This document shows positions 24,815-30,670 of a DNA stretch of 36,792 bases, in pieces. The number at the start of each line of letters is the position of its first letter. Positions within the stretch are counted from its first letter, which is position 1. A model generated the notes under the pieces. It made no database searches. It was not told the origin of the DNA and was given only the letters and a program-made list of their open reading frames with translations. The DNA comes from a virus. The position numbers and the translations under genes are program-made. Location: IMG/VR virus record IMGVR_UViG_3300020411_001986, positions 1 to 36,792 of that record; one strand, 5' to 3'.

Positions 24815-24980
24815 TACCAAACCTGTACCAAACCTACACCTTTAAAAAAAAAGCGATTTTAAGTCATTGATTTTATTAGCATTGTCCAACACTGGGGGGA
24901 AGGTTGGCATAAAATAAATGTAATAAAAACAACAACTTAAAATCAATAAAATCCATTTGGGTCAATTTGGGTCAATTTCC
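24815..24980. other. Intergenic attachment-region repeats, possible integrase arm sites
   Basis: Between the late operon and the tRNA, 261 bases (24772-25032) hold no gene. TACCAAACCT is repeated at 24815 and 24826 (11-base period), and three decamers of the form GTCAATTTGG lie end to end at 24951-24980 (10-base period). Short direct repeats at helical spacing beside an integrase gene are typical of integrase arm-type binding sites in attP. The role is inferred from position; the AT-rich remainder shows nothing else. Confidence 0.4.
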
Positions 24981-25023
24981 TTAAATTAGAACAACCAATC
25001 CATTGCTTGTTTTAATACCCAAA

Positions 25024-25116
25024 ATCGTATTACGGGGTGTAGCGCAGTCTGGTAGCGCACCAAGCTGGGGGCTTGGTGGTCGTAGGTTCAAATCCTGCCA
25101 CCCCGACCAATACGAT
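25024..25116. repeat. 8-bp inverted repeat flanking the tRNA gene
   Basis: ATCGTATT (25024-25031) and AATACGAT (25109-25116) are exact reverse complements placed just outside the tRNA acceptor stem, extending it by eight pairs with one unpaired base on the 5' side. It may help precursor tRNA folding or mark recombinase binding. A third ATCGTAT lies at 25134-25140. Confidence 0.6.
25033..25109 (+). tRNA. tRNA-Pro (anticodon GGG), complete with encoded CCA
   Basis: The 77-base gene folds into a full cloverleaf: acceptor CGGGGTG/CACCCCG, D stem GCGC/GCGC, anticodon stem CCAAG/CTTGG with loop CTGGGGG (anticodon GGG at 25067-25069), five-base variable loop, T stem GTAGG/CCTGC with loop TTCAAAT, discriminator A and CCA end. 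C1 and G72 with discriminator A are usual for tRNA-Pro. It lies beside the integrase gene, whose last codons overlap its 3' end on the opposite strand. It is therefore the likely attachment site as well as a possibly functional tRNA. Confidence 0.93.
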
Positions 25117-26290
25117 GCTTCTCCAATTCCACAATCGTATCTCGCAACTGACCATCTTCCATGTCCAGAGGCTTATCCTTTTCCTCTGTCGGTAGTACAT
25201 TACTCGGTACTACTGGTACTTCCATGTCGTATATATCAAGCATAGAGCGTGTTTTATGACCCGACATTTCCTGTTTTTCTTCCTTAGTAGCCCTTCGTCC
25301 ATCTTTCTTAAAATAGGTAATGCTGGTGCGTTTGTAGGTGTGGAACGTAATCCGATTACGCAAATCTACACCATCTTCAACGCCATGCGTCACTTTCAGC
25401 TTTTTCCATGCTCTTGACATCTGTGACTTTACACCGCTGGCCGTGTACATACTGCCATCGTCCTTGCATAACAACACAGTAGGTACTGGCTTTCCCTTTT
25501 CTATGCACTTTAGCTTGATGCGCCTATAGCGTTTTAACACTTGTTCGCACCAATCTTTCAAAGCAGGGTTAAACTCTTTAATCTGAGCCTGTCCCGTTTT
25601 GCTTTGCTTAATGAAAATCCCCTCGCGTTCTAGCTGCTTTTCACTAAGTTCGCGCATATCCTTCTGTCTAGCGCAAAGTAGATAGCTGCCTCTGGTAAAA
25701 AGTTCAACGATTTCGGGCATACTTTCACGCAGAGCATTAAACTCCCACGTTTCTATTACCCTTGTCCTTGGTTTTACTTTCGGTATTGCTATCCGTGATG
25801 TGTCAATCTGGCTGCAAATCCCCATTTGCGCACCATAATCAAAGATTCGACTGAGCAGATTCTTCTCTTTTTTCGCCTGTGACGGACTATCAGTTTTTTT
25901 AGCTTTAGTCAGCCCGTTATCAGGCGTACACCGTCTTCTGACAAATAAAACAACGTCCTGTAATTTAATTTCATCAATCGGCATATTGCCAAAATGTTTA
26001 CTTAACACCTCGGCGTTCGTACACTCTGCTTCAATAGATTCTTTTTCTCTATCTTCATATCCAGGTTTAGTCTTATATAAATTATACAAATCATCCACGT
26101 TGAATTTTGTTTCACTGTCAACTTCGTTTAGTACGCGATTGTAGTGTTCCATTATGACCGCATACGGTTCAGTGACTTTACATAAAACCCTTGACCTTTT
26201 GCTAACCATACCTAATGCCAGTTTTACCTCGTAGCGGTAGCGATATGATTGGCCGTGCTTTGTAACCCCCTTCAAGTTTAGCTTTTTCAT
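25088..26290 (-). CDS. int: Tyrosine-type integrase
   Basis: A 400-residue site-specific recombinase that would insert the phage into a host tRNA-Pro gene. The catalytic domain (about 175-360) contains Arg208 (CARQKDM), Lys231 (QSKTGQ), His317 in FHTYKRTS, His345 in SGHKTRS and nucleophile Tyr354 (LDIYD). The second catalytic Arg expected three residues after His317 is Lys320 instead. Residues 1-60 look like the arm-binding and residues 90-170 the core-binding domain. The last six residues (GRGGRI) and the stop are encoded within the tRNA. The start overlaps the DUF4224 gene as ATGA and carries the AGGATAAGTTATGAAAA start block. Confidence 0.9.
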   Translation of the reverse strand: MKKLNLKGVTKHGQSYRYRYEVKLALGMVSKRSRVLCKVTEPYAVIMEHYNRVLNEVDSETKFNVDDLYNLYKTKPGYEDREKESIEAECTNAEVLSKHFGNMPIDEIKLQDVVLFVRRRCTPDNGLTKAKKTDSPSQAKKEKNLLSRIFDYGAQMGICSQIDTSRIAIPKVKPRTRVIETWEFNALRESMPEIVELFTRGSYLLCARQKDMRELSEKQLEREGIFIKQSKTGQAQIKEFNPALKDWCEQVLKRYRRIKLKCIEKGKPVPTVLLCKDDGSMYTASGVKSQMSRAWKKLKVTHGVEDGVDLRNRITFHTYKRTSITYFKKDGRRATKEEKQEMSGHKTRSMLDIYDMEVPVVPSNVLPTEEKDKPLDMEDGQLRDTIVELEKHRIGRGGRI

Positions 26291-26481
26291 AACTTATCCT
26301 CATTTGTGTTACGCCTTTCGGCGCTATTTAAAGCGTTCCATGCCACCACGCATTTCATCCCACGTTTCCCGTTTCTGGAAACGTAAAATGGTATGCCTCG
26401 CAGAGCAAGCCATTTGCTCTGGTCATTGACGCGGCTATACCCCGTCAAAAACTCGACTTCATCCTTGTTTAAAAAACTCAT
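26287..26481 (-). CDS. DUF4224 protein, integrase partner
   Basis: A 64-residue protein beginning MSFLNKDEVEFLTGYSRVND and continuing KWLALRGIPFYVSRNGKRG, the pattern of DUF4224, a small winged-helix-like family often encoded directly upstream of phage integrases. By position it may act as an excisionase or regulator of integrase, though this is inference. The stop overlaps the integrase start (ATGA). The ribosome site is weak, and two stem-loops lie immediately upstream, which may limit its translation and that of integrase. Confidence 0.8.
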   Translation of the reverse strand: MSFLNKDEVEFLTGYSRVNDQSKWLALRGIPFYVSRNGKRGMKCVVAWNALNSAERRNTNEDKL

Positions 26482-26489
26482 AATTCAGT

Positions 26490-26547
26490 GGCTCGTTTTC
26501 ACCGTTAGGGTGAGCCAATCCCAAAAGGACGGAGTTATGAAGTCCGT
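26490..26547 (-). promoter_or_regulatory. Two stem-loops in the leader of the DUF4224-integrase pair
   Basis: On the minus strand, GGCT-CACC pairs with GGTG-AGCC in a bulged eight-pair stem (26490-26516) ending nine bases before the DUF4224 start, and a second stem ACGGA/TCCGT lies at 26529-26547. Neither is followed by a T-run, so they look like translation or processing control elements rather than terminators. The gap 26482-26575 holds no gene on the minus strand; a 21-codon plus-strand frame with a ribosome site at 26536 is not supported. Confidence 0.4.
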
Positions 26548-26575
26548 ACGGTCATTAGATATTAGCACTGTTTAT

Positions 26576-26854
26576 TTAAAACGGTACATCTTGCTCGTCT
26601 AAAAATGCGTTTTTTTCAGGTTTTTCAGGCGTTTCAATGCTTTTAGGTTTTTCGGTGTTTTCACTCACCAAAGCATCTGACGCTAGAAGACTTAAATATG
26701 TTTCTCCCTTCTTGGAAACTTTTACCCAAGCCGCAAGGCGTTTATCAACCCCTTCGACATTTATATTCCCCGTATAATTGGGCTGATTGTTTTCCTCTGT
26801 TCTTTTGTTGTTTTTAAATAAAGCACCAGAATTTGTATTGTCATATTGACTCAT
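26576..26854 (-). CDS. SSB-like protein (DUF736-type) with SSB tail motif
   Basis: The 92-residue protein carries NSGALFKNNKRTEENNQPNY, then TGNINVEGVDKRLAAWVK and GETYLSLLAS, a pattern of DUF736-like small OB-type phage proteins. Its last residues LDEQDVPF closely resemble the acidic tip DDDIPF of bacterial single-strand-binding proteins, the docking site for repair and replication enzymes. Position at the end of the recombination operon, after the exonuclease, supports a single-strand binding role. The linker (about 66-85) is Lys/Glu/Pro-rich and likely flexible, as in SSB. The DNA-binding role is inference from fold family and tail. Confidence 0.75.
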   Translation of the reverse strand: MSQYDNTNSGALFKNNKRTEENNQPNYTGNINVEGVDKRLAAWVKVSKKGETYLSLLASDALVSENTEKPKSIETPEKPEKNAFLDEQDVPF

Positions 26855-26856
26855 TG

Positions 26857-27510
26857 TTACCTTTCCTTGTGTTGTTTATAAATACGAAACAGGTTCGTTT
26901 TCTCCAATTTTTCCGCTTCTTCTAAAAAAAAGATTACTTCTTCTTCTACCGTTAGTATTTCTTCTGCCGTAGGCGCAAATCGTTTTATGCCTATTTCTTT
27001 ACCTTTAGGAAACTCATCGTGGTACGCGACAAAATCACACTCAGGAACGCCAGTACAAGCGCACTGAGCAATCATCTGGTGTTGATATTGCAACGGAATC
27101 TCACCTGTGAGCAAAAAATCTAAGTGCCGCTCATCCCCCATGCACTTAATTTCAATCAGTATATTTTTATCTTCCACTAAGCCGTCTGGACTTGCGCCAA
27201 ACATATCGATTATTGGGTGTTCAACAAACTCCGTATCGGTTACAAAATTGCCTGTCGCAATCTCATACGCTTCTTTCGCCTCTGGCTCTAGGTCTGACCC
27301 GCGTTTCATTGCGGAAGTCTGAAAGCTCTGTCTTGCCCGTCCTGTGAGCCTTTGAGCTATAAGCTGCAACATATAGGTTCGTCTGCTCCTGGAATATGCC
27401 CCTGTCTTCAAAGACGGCATGATTTCGTTGACGCGGCTACCCGTGACCTTACCAAGCCGCCGTGGGTCGTTAGCAATATCAATTTGTAATTTGTTTGCTT
27501 TTCTACTCAT
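26857..27510 (-). CDS. YqaJ/lambda-exo-type 5'-3' exonuclease
   Basis: A 217-residue nuclease of the YqaJ viral recombinase family. Visible motifs are GKVTGSRVNEIMPSLKTG (about 19-36), Glu in GSDLEPEAKEAYE (about 70-82), Asp in FGASPDGLVEDKN (about 103-115) and the catalytic E-x-K in LIEIKCMG (about 117-124). Such exonucleases resect one strand of double-stranded ends and pass the tail to an annealing protein, here the ERF-type product of 28029-28595. It overlaps the preceding gene by eight bases. Residue positions follow the first ATG. No signs of decay are visible. Confidence 0.9.
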   Translation of the reverse strand: MSRKANKLQIDIANDPRRLGKVTGSRVNEIMPSLKTGAYSRSRRTYMLQLIAQRLTGRARQSFQTSAMKRGSDLEPEAKEAYEIATGNFVTDTEFVEHPIIDMFGASPDGLVEDKNILIEIKCMGDERHLDFLLTGEIPLQYQHQMIAQCACTGVPECDFVAYHDEFPKGKEIGIKRFAPTAEEILTVEEEVIFFLEEAEKLEKTNLFRIYKQHKER

Positions 27511-28063
27511 TTTTTAACCATCGCCTATCAAAATCCATTTTGTTTTTTGCAGCAACCAATTCGTATATATCTTTTAACTCTGTATGTTTGACACAATAAC
27601 TACCAAAAAATCTACCGTCTTTTCTGAGGTGTGGCTGACACTTTAGCCCCCATTCTTTCTTTGAGATGCAACCAGCAATTCCAAACTTGTTTTCGGCTTC
27701 TTTTGTCACTAAAACAACAACATCGCAAACTGGCTCTTTATTAGTGTTCATTAATAAATGCGGGTGTGTCTTAATAGGATAATTTGTTGTTTTAACATCA
27801 ATAGAAAAATCACCAAAAAAAAGGTCGATTCCCGTATCTACGCCAAATTGAAACGGGTTAAATTGGATGCCTAAGACCTTCGCAACAGCAACTTCACCGG
27901 CAATACCTAACAAATCATGTTTGCAGTCTTTTTCCATATCCGTGTGTTCATCTTTTTCGCTTGCAGGTTTTTTTTCAATTCTCGCTAGTCTATGTCTCTG
28001 CTCACCAGCCGATGCACAATCATTCAATTCACTTTTGCTCAGTTCCACTATTGGCATTGTCAT
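27503..28063 (-). CDS. PD-(D/E)XK-like nuclease, unknown role
   Basis: The 186-residue protein contains the pattern LLGIAGEVAVAKVLGI (about 51-66), then GVDTGIDLFFGDFSIDVKTT (about 75-93), which fits the E...D...x-V-K core of PD-(D/E)XK nucleases. The rest has no recognised domain. It sits between the exonuclease and the annealing gene, so it could process recombination intermediates or act on host DNA. ATG 28063 and ATG 28057 are both possible starts; the second has AAGG at a good distance. The start lies within the 3' end of the ERF-type gene, a 35-base overlap. Confidence 0.65.
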   Translation of the reverse strand: MTMPIVELSKSELNDCASAGEQRHRLARIEKKPASEKDEHTDMEKDCKHDLLGIAGEVAVAKVLGIQFNPFQFGVDTGIDLFFGDFSIDVKTTNYPIKTHPHLLMNTNKEPVCDVVVLVTKEAENKFGIAGCISKKEWGLKCQPHLRKDGRFFGSYCVKHTELKDIYELVAAKNKMDFDRRWLKNE

Positions 28064-28595
28064 CCTTGAGTTTCTCCCTGACTTCGTTTGCTACATCCCG
28101 CAGCGCATCACGATTTTTCTCAGTTAATTTTTCCCAAATTGCTTTCAATTCTGCTAACGTCTTCGCGTTACGCATCTTTGCCGCATGATTCTCCTGCGCC
28201 TTTGTAAGCGGCTTTTCAGCCATCGCTTCGCTATCTGAATCCTCTGTGTCATCTAAGCCGAATAAACCGTTACAGGCGTACTTACGAGCGTAGGAAGACG
28301 CTGCGCCTGTGATTTGTGATTCGTCCATACCTTTTTTTACATCAGGCTCACGGGCATATGCTGTGCATTGCTCAATAATCTTTTCATTCTCTTTCACAAA
28401 AGCAGTTGCTTTTAAATAAACTCGCTCACCCACTAAAACAGGCTCATCTTCAATTTTTAAATGCCACTTATACTTGTTCAGTAATGGCTTAACCGCCTCA
28501 CAAATATCTTCTAATTTCCTGTAATGATAATTGCCAAACTTGTTGTGGTGTTTCTTTGGCACTTTCAGTTCCTTCTGAATTTCGCTTAAACTCAT
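28029..28595 (-). CDS. erf: ERF-family single-strand annealing protein
   Basis: A 188-residue protein matching the ERF (essential recombination function) family: FGNYHYRKLEDICEAVKPLL (about 21-40), then AYAREPDVKKGMDESQITGA (about 80-99) and SSYARKYACNGLFGLDDTED (about 100-119), which is its characteristic block. ERF proteins bind single strands and anneal homologous DNA, pairing with the exonuclease of the same operon. The C-terminal 60 residues are charged and variable. Recombination of this kind helps genome circularisation and repair after injection. GAGGAGC and AAGG precede the start. Confidence 0.88.
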   Translation of the reverse strand: MSLSEIQKELKVPKKHHNKFGNYHYRKLEDICEAVKPLLNKYKWHLKIEDEPVLVGERVYLKATAFVKENEKIIEQCTAYAREPDVKKGMDESQITGAASSYARKYACNGLFGLDDTEDSDSEAMAEKPLTKAQENHAAKMRNAKTLAELKAIWEKLTEKNRDALRDVANEVREKLKDDNANSGTEQK

Positions 28596-28610
28596 TCCTT
28601 GAAGCTCCTC

Positions 28611-28928
28611 TTAGGTTATATTTAGCCTATCTTCTGGTTTTGTTATGAGCCAAAAACATCTTGTTTTCACATTTTTGTTACGCTCGTCTTGGTACAGTGT
28701 TTTACCGAAAGTTCGCATAGTAATTCGATACCCTTCGGGCAATATTAGTCTTAGTCGTCTGTTTAACGCAGCTACATCTGTTTGTGACAAATTAACTTCA
28801 ATACATTCGTCTGTGTCGGGTGTAAGTTCTTTTATCGCAAGCACTAATGGATGATCGAAAGGCCAAGTTCCCTTCACTATATATTTGTTCCTTGGTTTAA
28901 TTATCTTTTTAAATTTAGGTTCACTCAC
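28611..28928 (-). CDS. Conserved early protein, unknown function, 105 aa
   Basis: The protein is basic at the N-terminus (SEPKFKKIIKPRNKYIVKGT) and has a compact mixed alpha/beta body (VLAIKELTPDTDECIEVNLS; LNRRLRLILPEGYRITMRTF). GTG 28928 is preferred because AGGAG lies nine bases before it and it overlaps the upstream stop as GTGA; a TTG at 28949 would add seven residues. No family is recognised. Position between the zinc-ribbon protein and the ERF-type protein suggests an accessory role in recombination. Confidence 0.65.
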   Translation of the reverse strand: MSEPKFKKIIKPRNKYIVKGTWPFDHPLVLAIKELTPDTDECIEVNLSQTDVAALNRRLRLILPEGYRITMRTFGKTLYQDERNKNVKTRCFWLITKPEDRLNIT

Positions 28929-29155
28929 TCGCAATAGCTCCTGTGGCAACGTGGACAGCCCGTAATCGCTTCAACATAGGCTTTTGGGTAATCTATGAAG
29001 TCAAAACCACAAAAAGGACAGATACAGCTATCTGGCATAAAGCTCACCCATACAGCTAACTTAGCTTGAGCATCGCGTATATCCATCCTTCTTGCCTCAT
29101 CTCCTTTAACATTCATAATAAGGCTGTGTTCGGCGCGGATGCACAGCACACCCAT
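28925..29155 (-). CDS. Small zinc-ribbon protein of the recombination operon
   Basis: The C-terminal part contains CICPFCGFDFIDYP and GCPRCHRSYCE, two CxxC knuckles that should bind zinc. The N-terminal half (KGDEARRMDIRDAQAKLAVW) is amphipathic. The start is uncertain: ATG 29155 is used here, but TTG 29173 (18 bases longer) and an internal ATG before DIRDAQ are in frame, and none has a well-placed ribosome site. It is the first clear gene after the leftward promoter. Such small zinc ribbons are common in phage early operons and often bind nucleic acid or host proteins; no specific role is evident. Confidence 0.65.
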   Translation of the reverse strand: MGVLCIRAEHSLIMNVKGDEARRMDIRDAQAKLAVWVSFMPDSCICPFCGFDFIDYPKAYVEAITGCPRCHRSYCE

Positions 29156-29210
29156 ATCCTTGCGCCATGACAAGCATCTCTGTGGAGAGTGGGATAACGT
29201 GGCTTGTCAT
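29106..29210 (-). CDS. Possible 34-aa leader peptide overlapping the zinc-ribbon gene
   Basis: An ATG at 29210, preceded by AAAGGG at a somewhat long distance, opens a 34-codon frame (MTSHVIPLSTEMLVMAQGYG then CAVHPRRTQPYYEC) overlapping the start of the zinc-ribbon gene in another frame. It is the first ATG after the candidate leftward promoter and could be a leader for translational coupling. Coding support is weak. Confidence 0.25.
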   Translation of the reverse strand: MTSHVIPLSTEMLVMAQGYGCAVHPRRTQPYYEC

Positions 29211-29228
29211 ATCTAAAAACCCTTTAAA

Positions 29229-29257
29229 TTAATACGAATAGTATTACTTATATTCAA
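29229..29257 (-). promoter_or_regulatory. Candidate leftward early promoter with 17-bp operator
   Basis: On the minus strand TTGAAT (29252-29257) and TATTAA (29229-29234) are 17 bases apart, a plausible sigma-70 promoter for the recombination operon. The perfect dyad TAATAC-GAATA-GTATTA (29230-29246, plus strand) overlaps the -10 and spacer, so a bound repressor would block it. Position opposite the repressor gene matches a lambda PL/OL-type arrangement. Confidence 0.6.
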
Positions 29258-29265
29258 AAAAAAGC

Positions 29266-29925
29266 TCACTTAAAATAGCTTTGCTCACCAATCACTTTAC
29301 CGACAACTTTAATCTTTTTGTCTTTGAGCTTAAAAACTCTGTCGGGCCAATCTGGATTTGGCATTTGTGCATAGCCGTTACCTTTTAGCTCTGCAAACAC
29401 CAACTCGTCTGTGCCTCTTATGACCAAAACCAAGTCACCTTTTTTTCCAGGCTCTGCGGTGTCAACGTATGCGAGTGAGCCTTCACGCAATCTTGGTTCT
29501 GCCTCTGCACCATCAACATTTAACGCAATGGTCTTGTTGCTGTGCGGTTTGGGCCAATAAATAAGTTCAGACCCTTCAATGTTAAAAACCTTGTTGCTCT
29601 TAATCTTCTTGATAATTTCGATTGTATCCATGTCCAGCAGCACCACATCAATAAAAACGCTGTCTCCAACAGCTAGTCCCAATGTAGTAGCTTGTGCAGC
29701 TAAACGAGGTGAAAAGTCGCTAATGTCACAGTCGAGTAATTCTGCGAATTGTCTCGCCCGTTCTAGGGGAATTGGGTTTACTCCATTCAGAAAGTGACCC
29801 ACTGACCCTTGCGTTATCTTCATCTTCTTCGCAATTTTTTCTTGCGTAAGATTAAGTTGATGCGCTTTAGCCTCATAAATAGCTTTCAAAGCTACCGATT
29901 CTTCGCGCTGCGTTTTATTCCTCAT
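29266..29925 (-). CDS. Phage repressor (HTH plus S24-like domain without cleavage residues)
   Basis: The 219-residue protein has an XRE-type helix-turn-helix near residues 26-64 (LTQEKIAKKMKITQGSVGHF, then LNGVNPIPLERARQFAELL) and a C-terminal S24-like domain. In that domain NVDGAEAEPRLREGSLAYVD aligns with the usual GDSMEP block, but the catalytic Ser is Glu141, and the later Lys position is Ala178 (LVFAELK). So autocleavage should not occur. Between divergent early operons, it is the lysogeny repressor by position. No ribosome site precedes the ATG, so a leaderless message, as for lambda cI, is possible. A Cro-like protein lies on the other side of the switch. Confidence 0.85.
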   Translation of the reverse strand: MRNKTQREESVALKAIYEAKAHQLNLTQEKIAKKMKITQGSVGHFLNGVNPIPLERARQFAELLDCDISDFSPRLAAQATTLGLAVGDSVFIDVVLLDMDTIEIIKKIKSNKVFNIEGSELIYWPKPHSNKTIALNVDGAEAEPRLREGSLAYVDTAEPGKKGDLVLVIRGTDELVFAELKGNGYAQMPNPDWPDRVFKLKDKKIKVVGKVIGEQSYFK

Positions 29926-29959
29926 AATAATAAAATAATAGCACAGCTAATCAGAAAAT

Positions 29960-30009
29960 AATACTGCTACTATTTATTTTTTGACGTTATGTAGTATAGT
30001 GCATAGAAC
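29960..30009 (+). promoter_or_regulatory. Rightward early promoter region with operator-like sites
   Basis: TTGACG (29981-29986) and TAGAAC (30004-30009) are 17 bases apart and could drive the plus-strand early operon. AATACTGCTACTATT (29960-29974) differs at two of 15 positions from the site at 24772. An imperfect 18-base dyad TATGTAGTATAGTGCATA (29988-30005) covers the promoter spacer. Together these fit an OR-like control region. Promoter strength and start point are not visible from sequence alone. Confidence 0.5.
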
Positions 30010-30093
30010 TTTAGTAAAAATATACACGAATAAGTACAAATTTTGGATAATTGCAACCTACGACATGAAGAATTTAGTAAAAAAAATACGAAT
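30010..30093 (+). repeat. Two direct copies of a 21-22 base regulatory-type repeat
   Basis: TTTAGTAAAAATATACACGAAT (broken: TTTAGTAAAAA then TATACACGAAT, 30010-30031) and TTTAGTAAAAAAAATACGAAT without the inner bases (30073-30093) are 63 bases apart in the leader of the rightward operon. A related AGTAAAATACGAATTT stands at 903-918 before the late operon. Shared sites suggest a common binding protein, perhaps one of the two small HTH proteins. Confidence 0.4.
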
Positions 30094-30190
30094 TTTGTGT
30101 TTTATGCGTTTAATGATTTATTAGCGTTGTTTTTCAAATTATATAAGCAATAAAACTCATCATATGGGTCAAGGGAGAGAAGGAAAAGTT

Positions 30191-30586
30191 ATGATAACTA
30201 AAGATGCAAACCTTAAATTTAAGACTGTAATGCGTGATTTGCGGGAAAAACACCGCAAAACCCGAAAACAAGTAGCAAAAAGTATCGGTGTTACTGAAAG
30301 CAAATATTTACGAATGGAGTCAATTACCTCGCAGCAAAAAATTACGCTCGATGAAGCTGCTAAAGTTTACGATTATTATTCTGTTGAAGCTGGTTTCAGA
30401 GAGATATTAACTTTTTTGCCAAAAAGTGAGCGTGACGAGGTGATAAGTCGCGTACTGACTACTGTAAAATTTTTAGACAACCTTACAACGGGTGACATCA
30501 GTATAAAAGAAGTGCGTGAGCAAGCAGTCGAACTACGAAAACAATACAAGAACACGGTGGGTAAGTTAGCACCCTTTATGAAATAG
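30191..30586 (+). CDS. HTH transcription regulator, first gene of rightward operon
   Basis: A 131-residue protein with an XRE-type helix-turn-helix near residues 22-45 (TRKQVAKSIGVTESKYLRME). A charged helical C-terminal half follows (ERDEVISRVLTTVKFLDNLT). ATG 30191 is chosen over ATG 30164 because GAGAAGGAAAAGTTATG gives a strong ribosome site and matches the start block of other early genes. It lies on the opposite strand to the repressor, so it may act as a Cro- or CII-type regulator. A CII-like activator role is possible but cannot be shown from sequence. Confidence 0.7.
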   Translation: MITKDANLKFKTVMRDLREKHRKTRKQVAKSIGVTESKYLRMESITSQQKITLDEAAKVYDYYSVEAGFREILTFLPKSERDEVISRVLTTVKFLDNLTTGDISIKEVREQAVELRKQYKNTVGKLAPFMK

Positions 30587-30627
30587 AACATTATATGATT
30601 AGTGTTGCTTTTCTTTAAATAATAAAT

Positions 30628-30642
30628 AATACTTATAGTAAT
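30628..30642 (+). promoter_or_regulatory. Operator-like site before the second HTH gene
   Basis: AATACTTATAGTAAT matches 13 of 15 positions of the site at 24772 and 29231 (AATACTnATAGTATT). It lies 29 bases before the Cro-like gene start. A weak promoter TTGCTT (30605-30610), 17 bases, AATACT (30628-30633) would place the site over the -10. Confidence 0.45.
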
Positions 30643-30670
30643 AATCAAATATCTAAAAAAGGATTTTTTT

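Noticed and set aside
26536-26602. Plus-strand mini-frame with AAGGACGGAG ribosome site in the leader of DUF4224-int
   Set aside because: Only 21 codons, antisense to the SSB-like gene end, and the apparent ribosome site is part of a stem-loop; coding not supported.
30164-30190. Upstream start (ATG 30164) of the 131-residue HTH protein
   Set aside because: The added residues MGQGREGKV are encoded by the ribosome site of the ATG at 30191, and no ribosome site precedes 30164.
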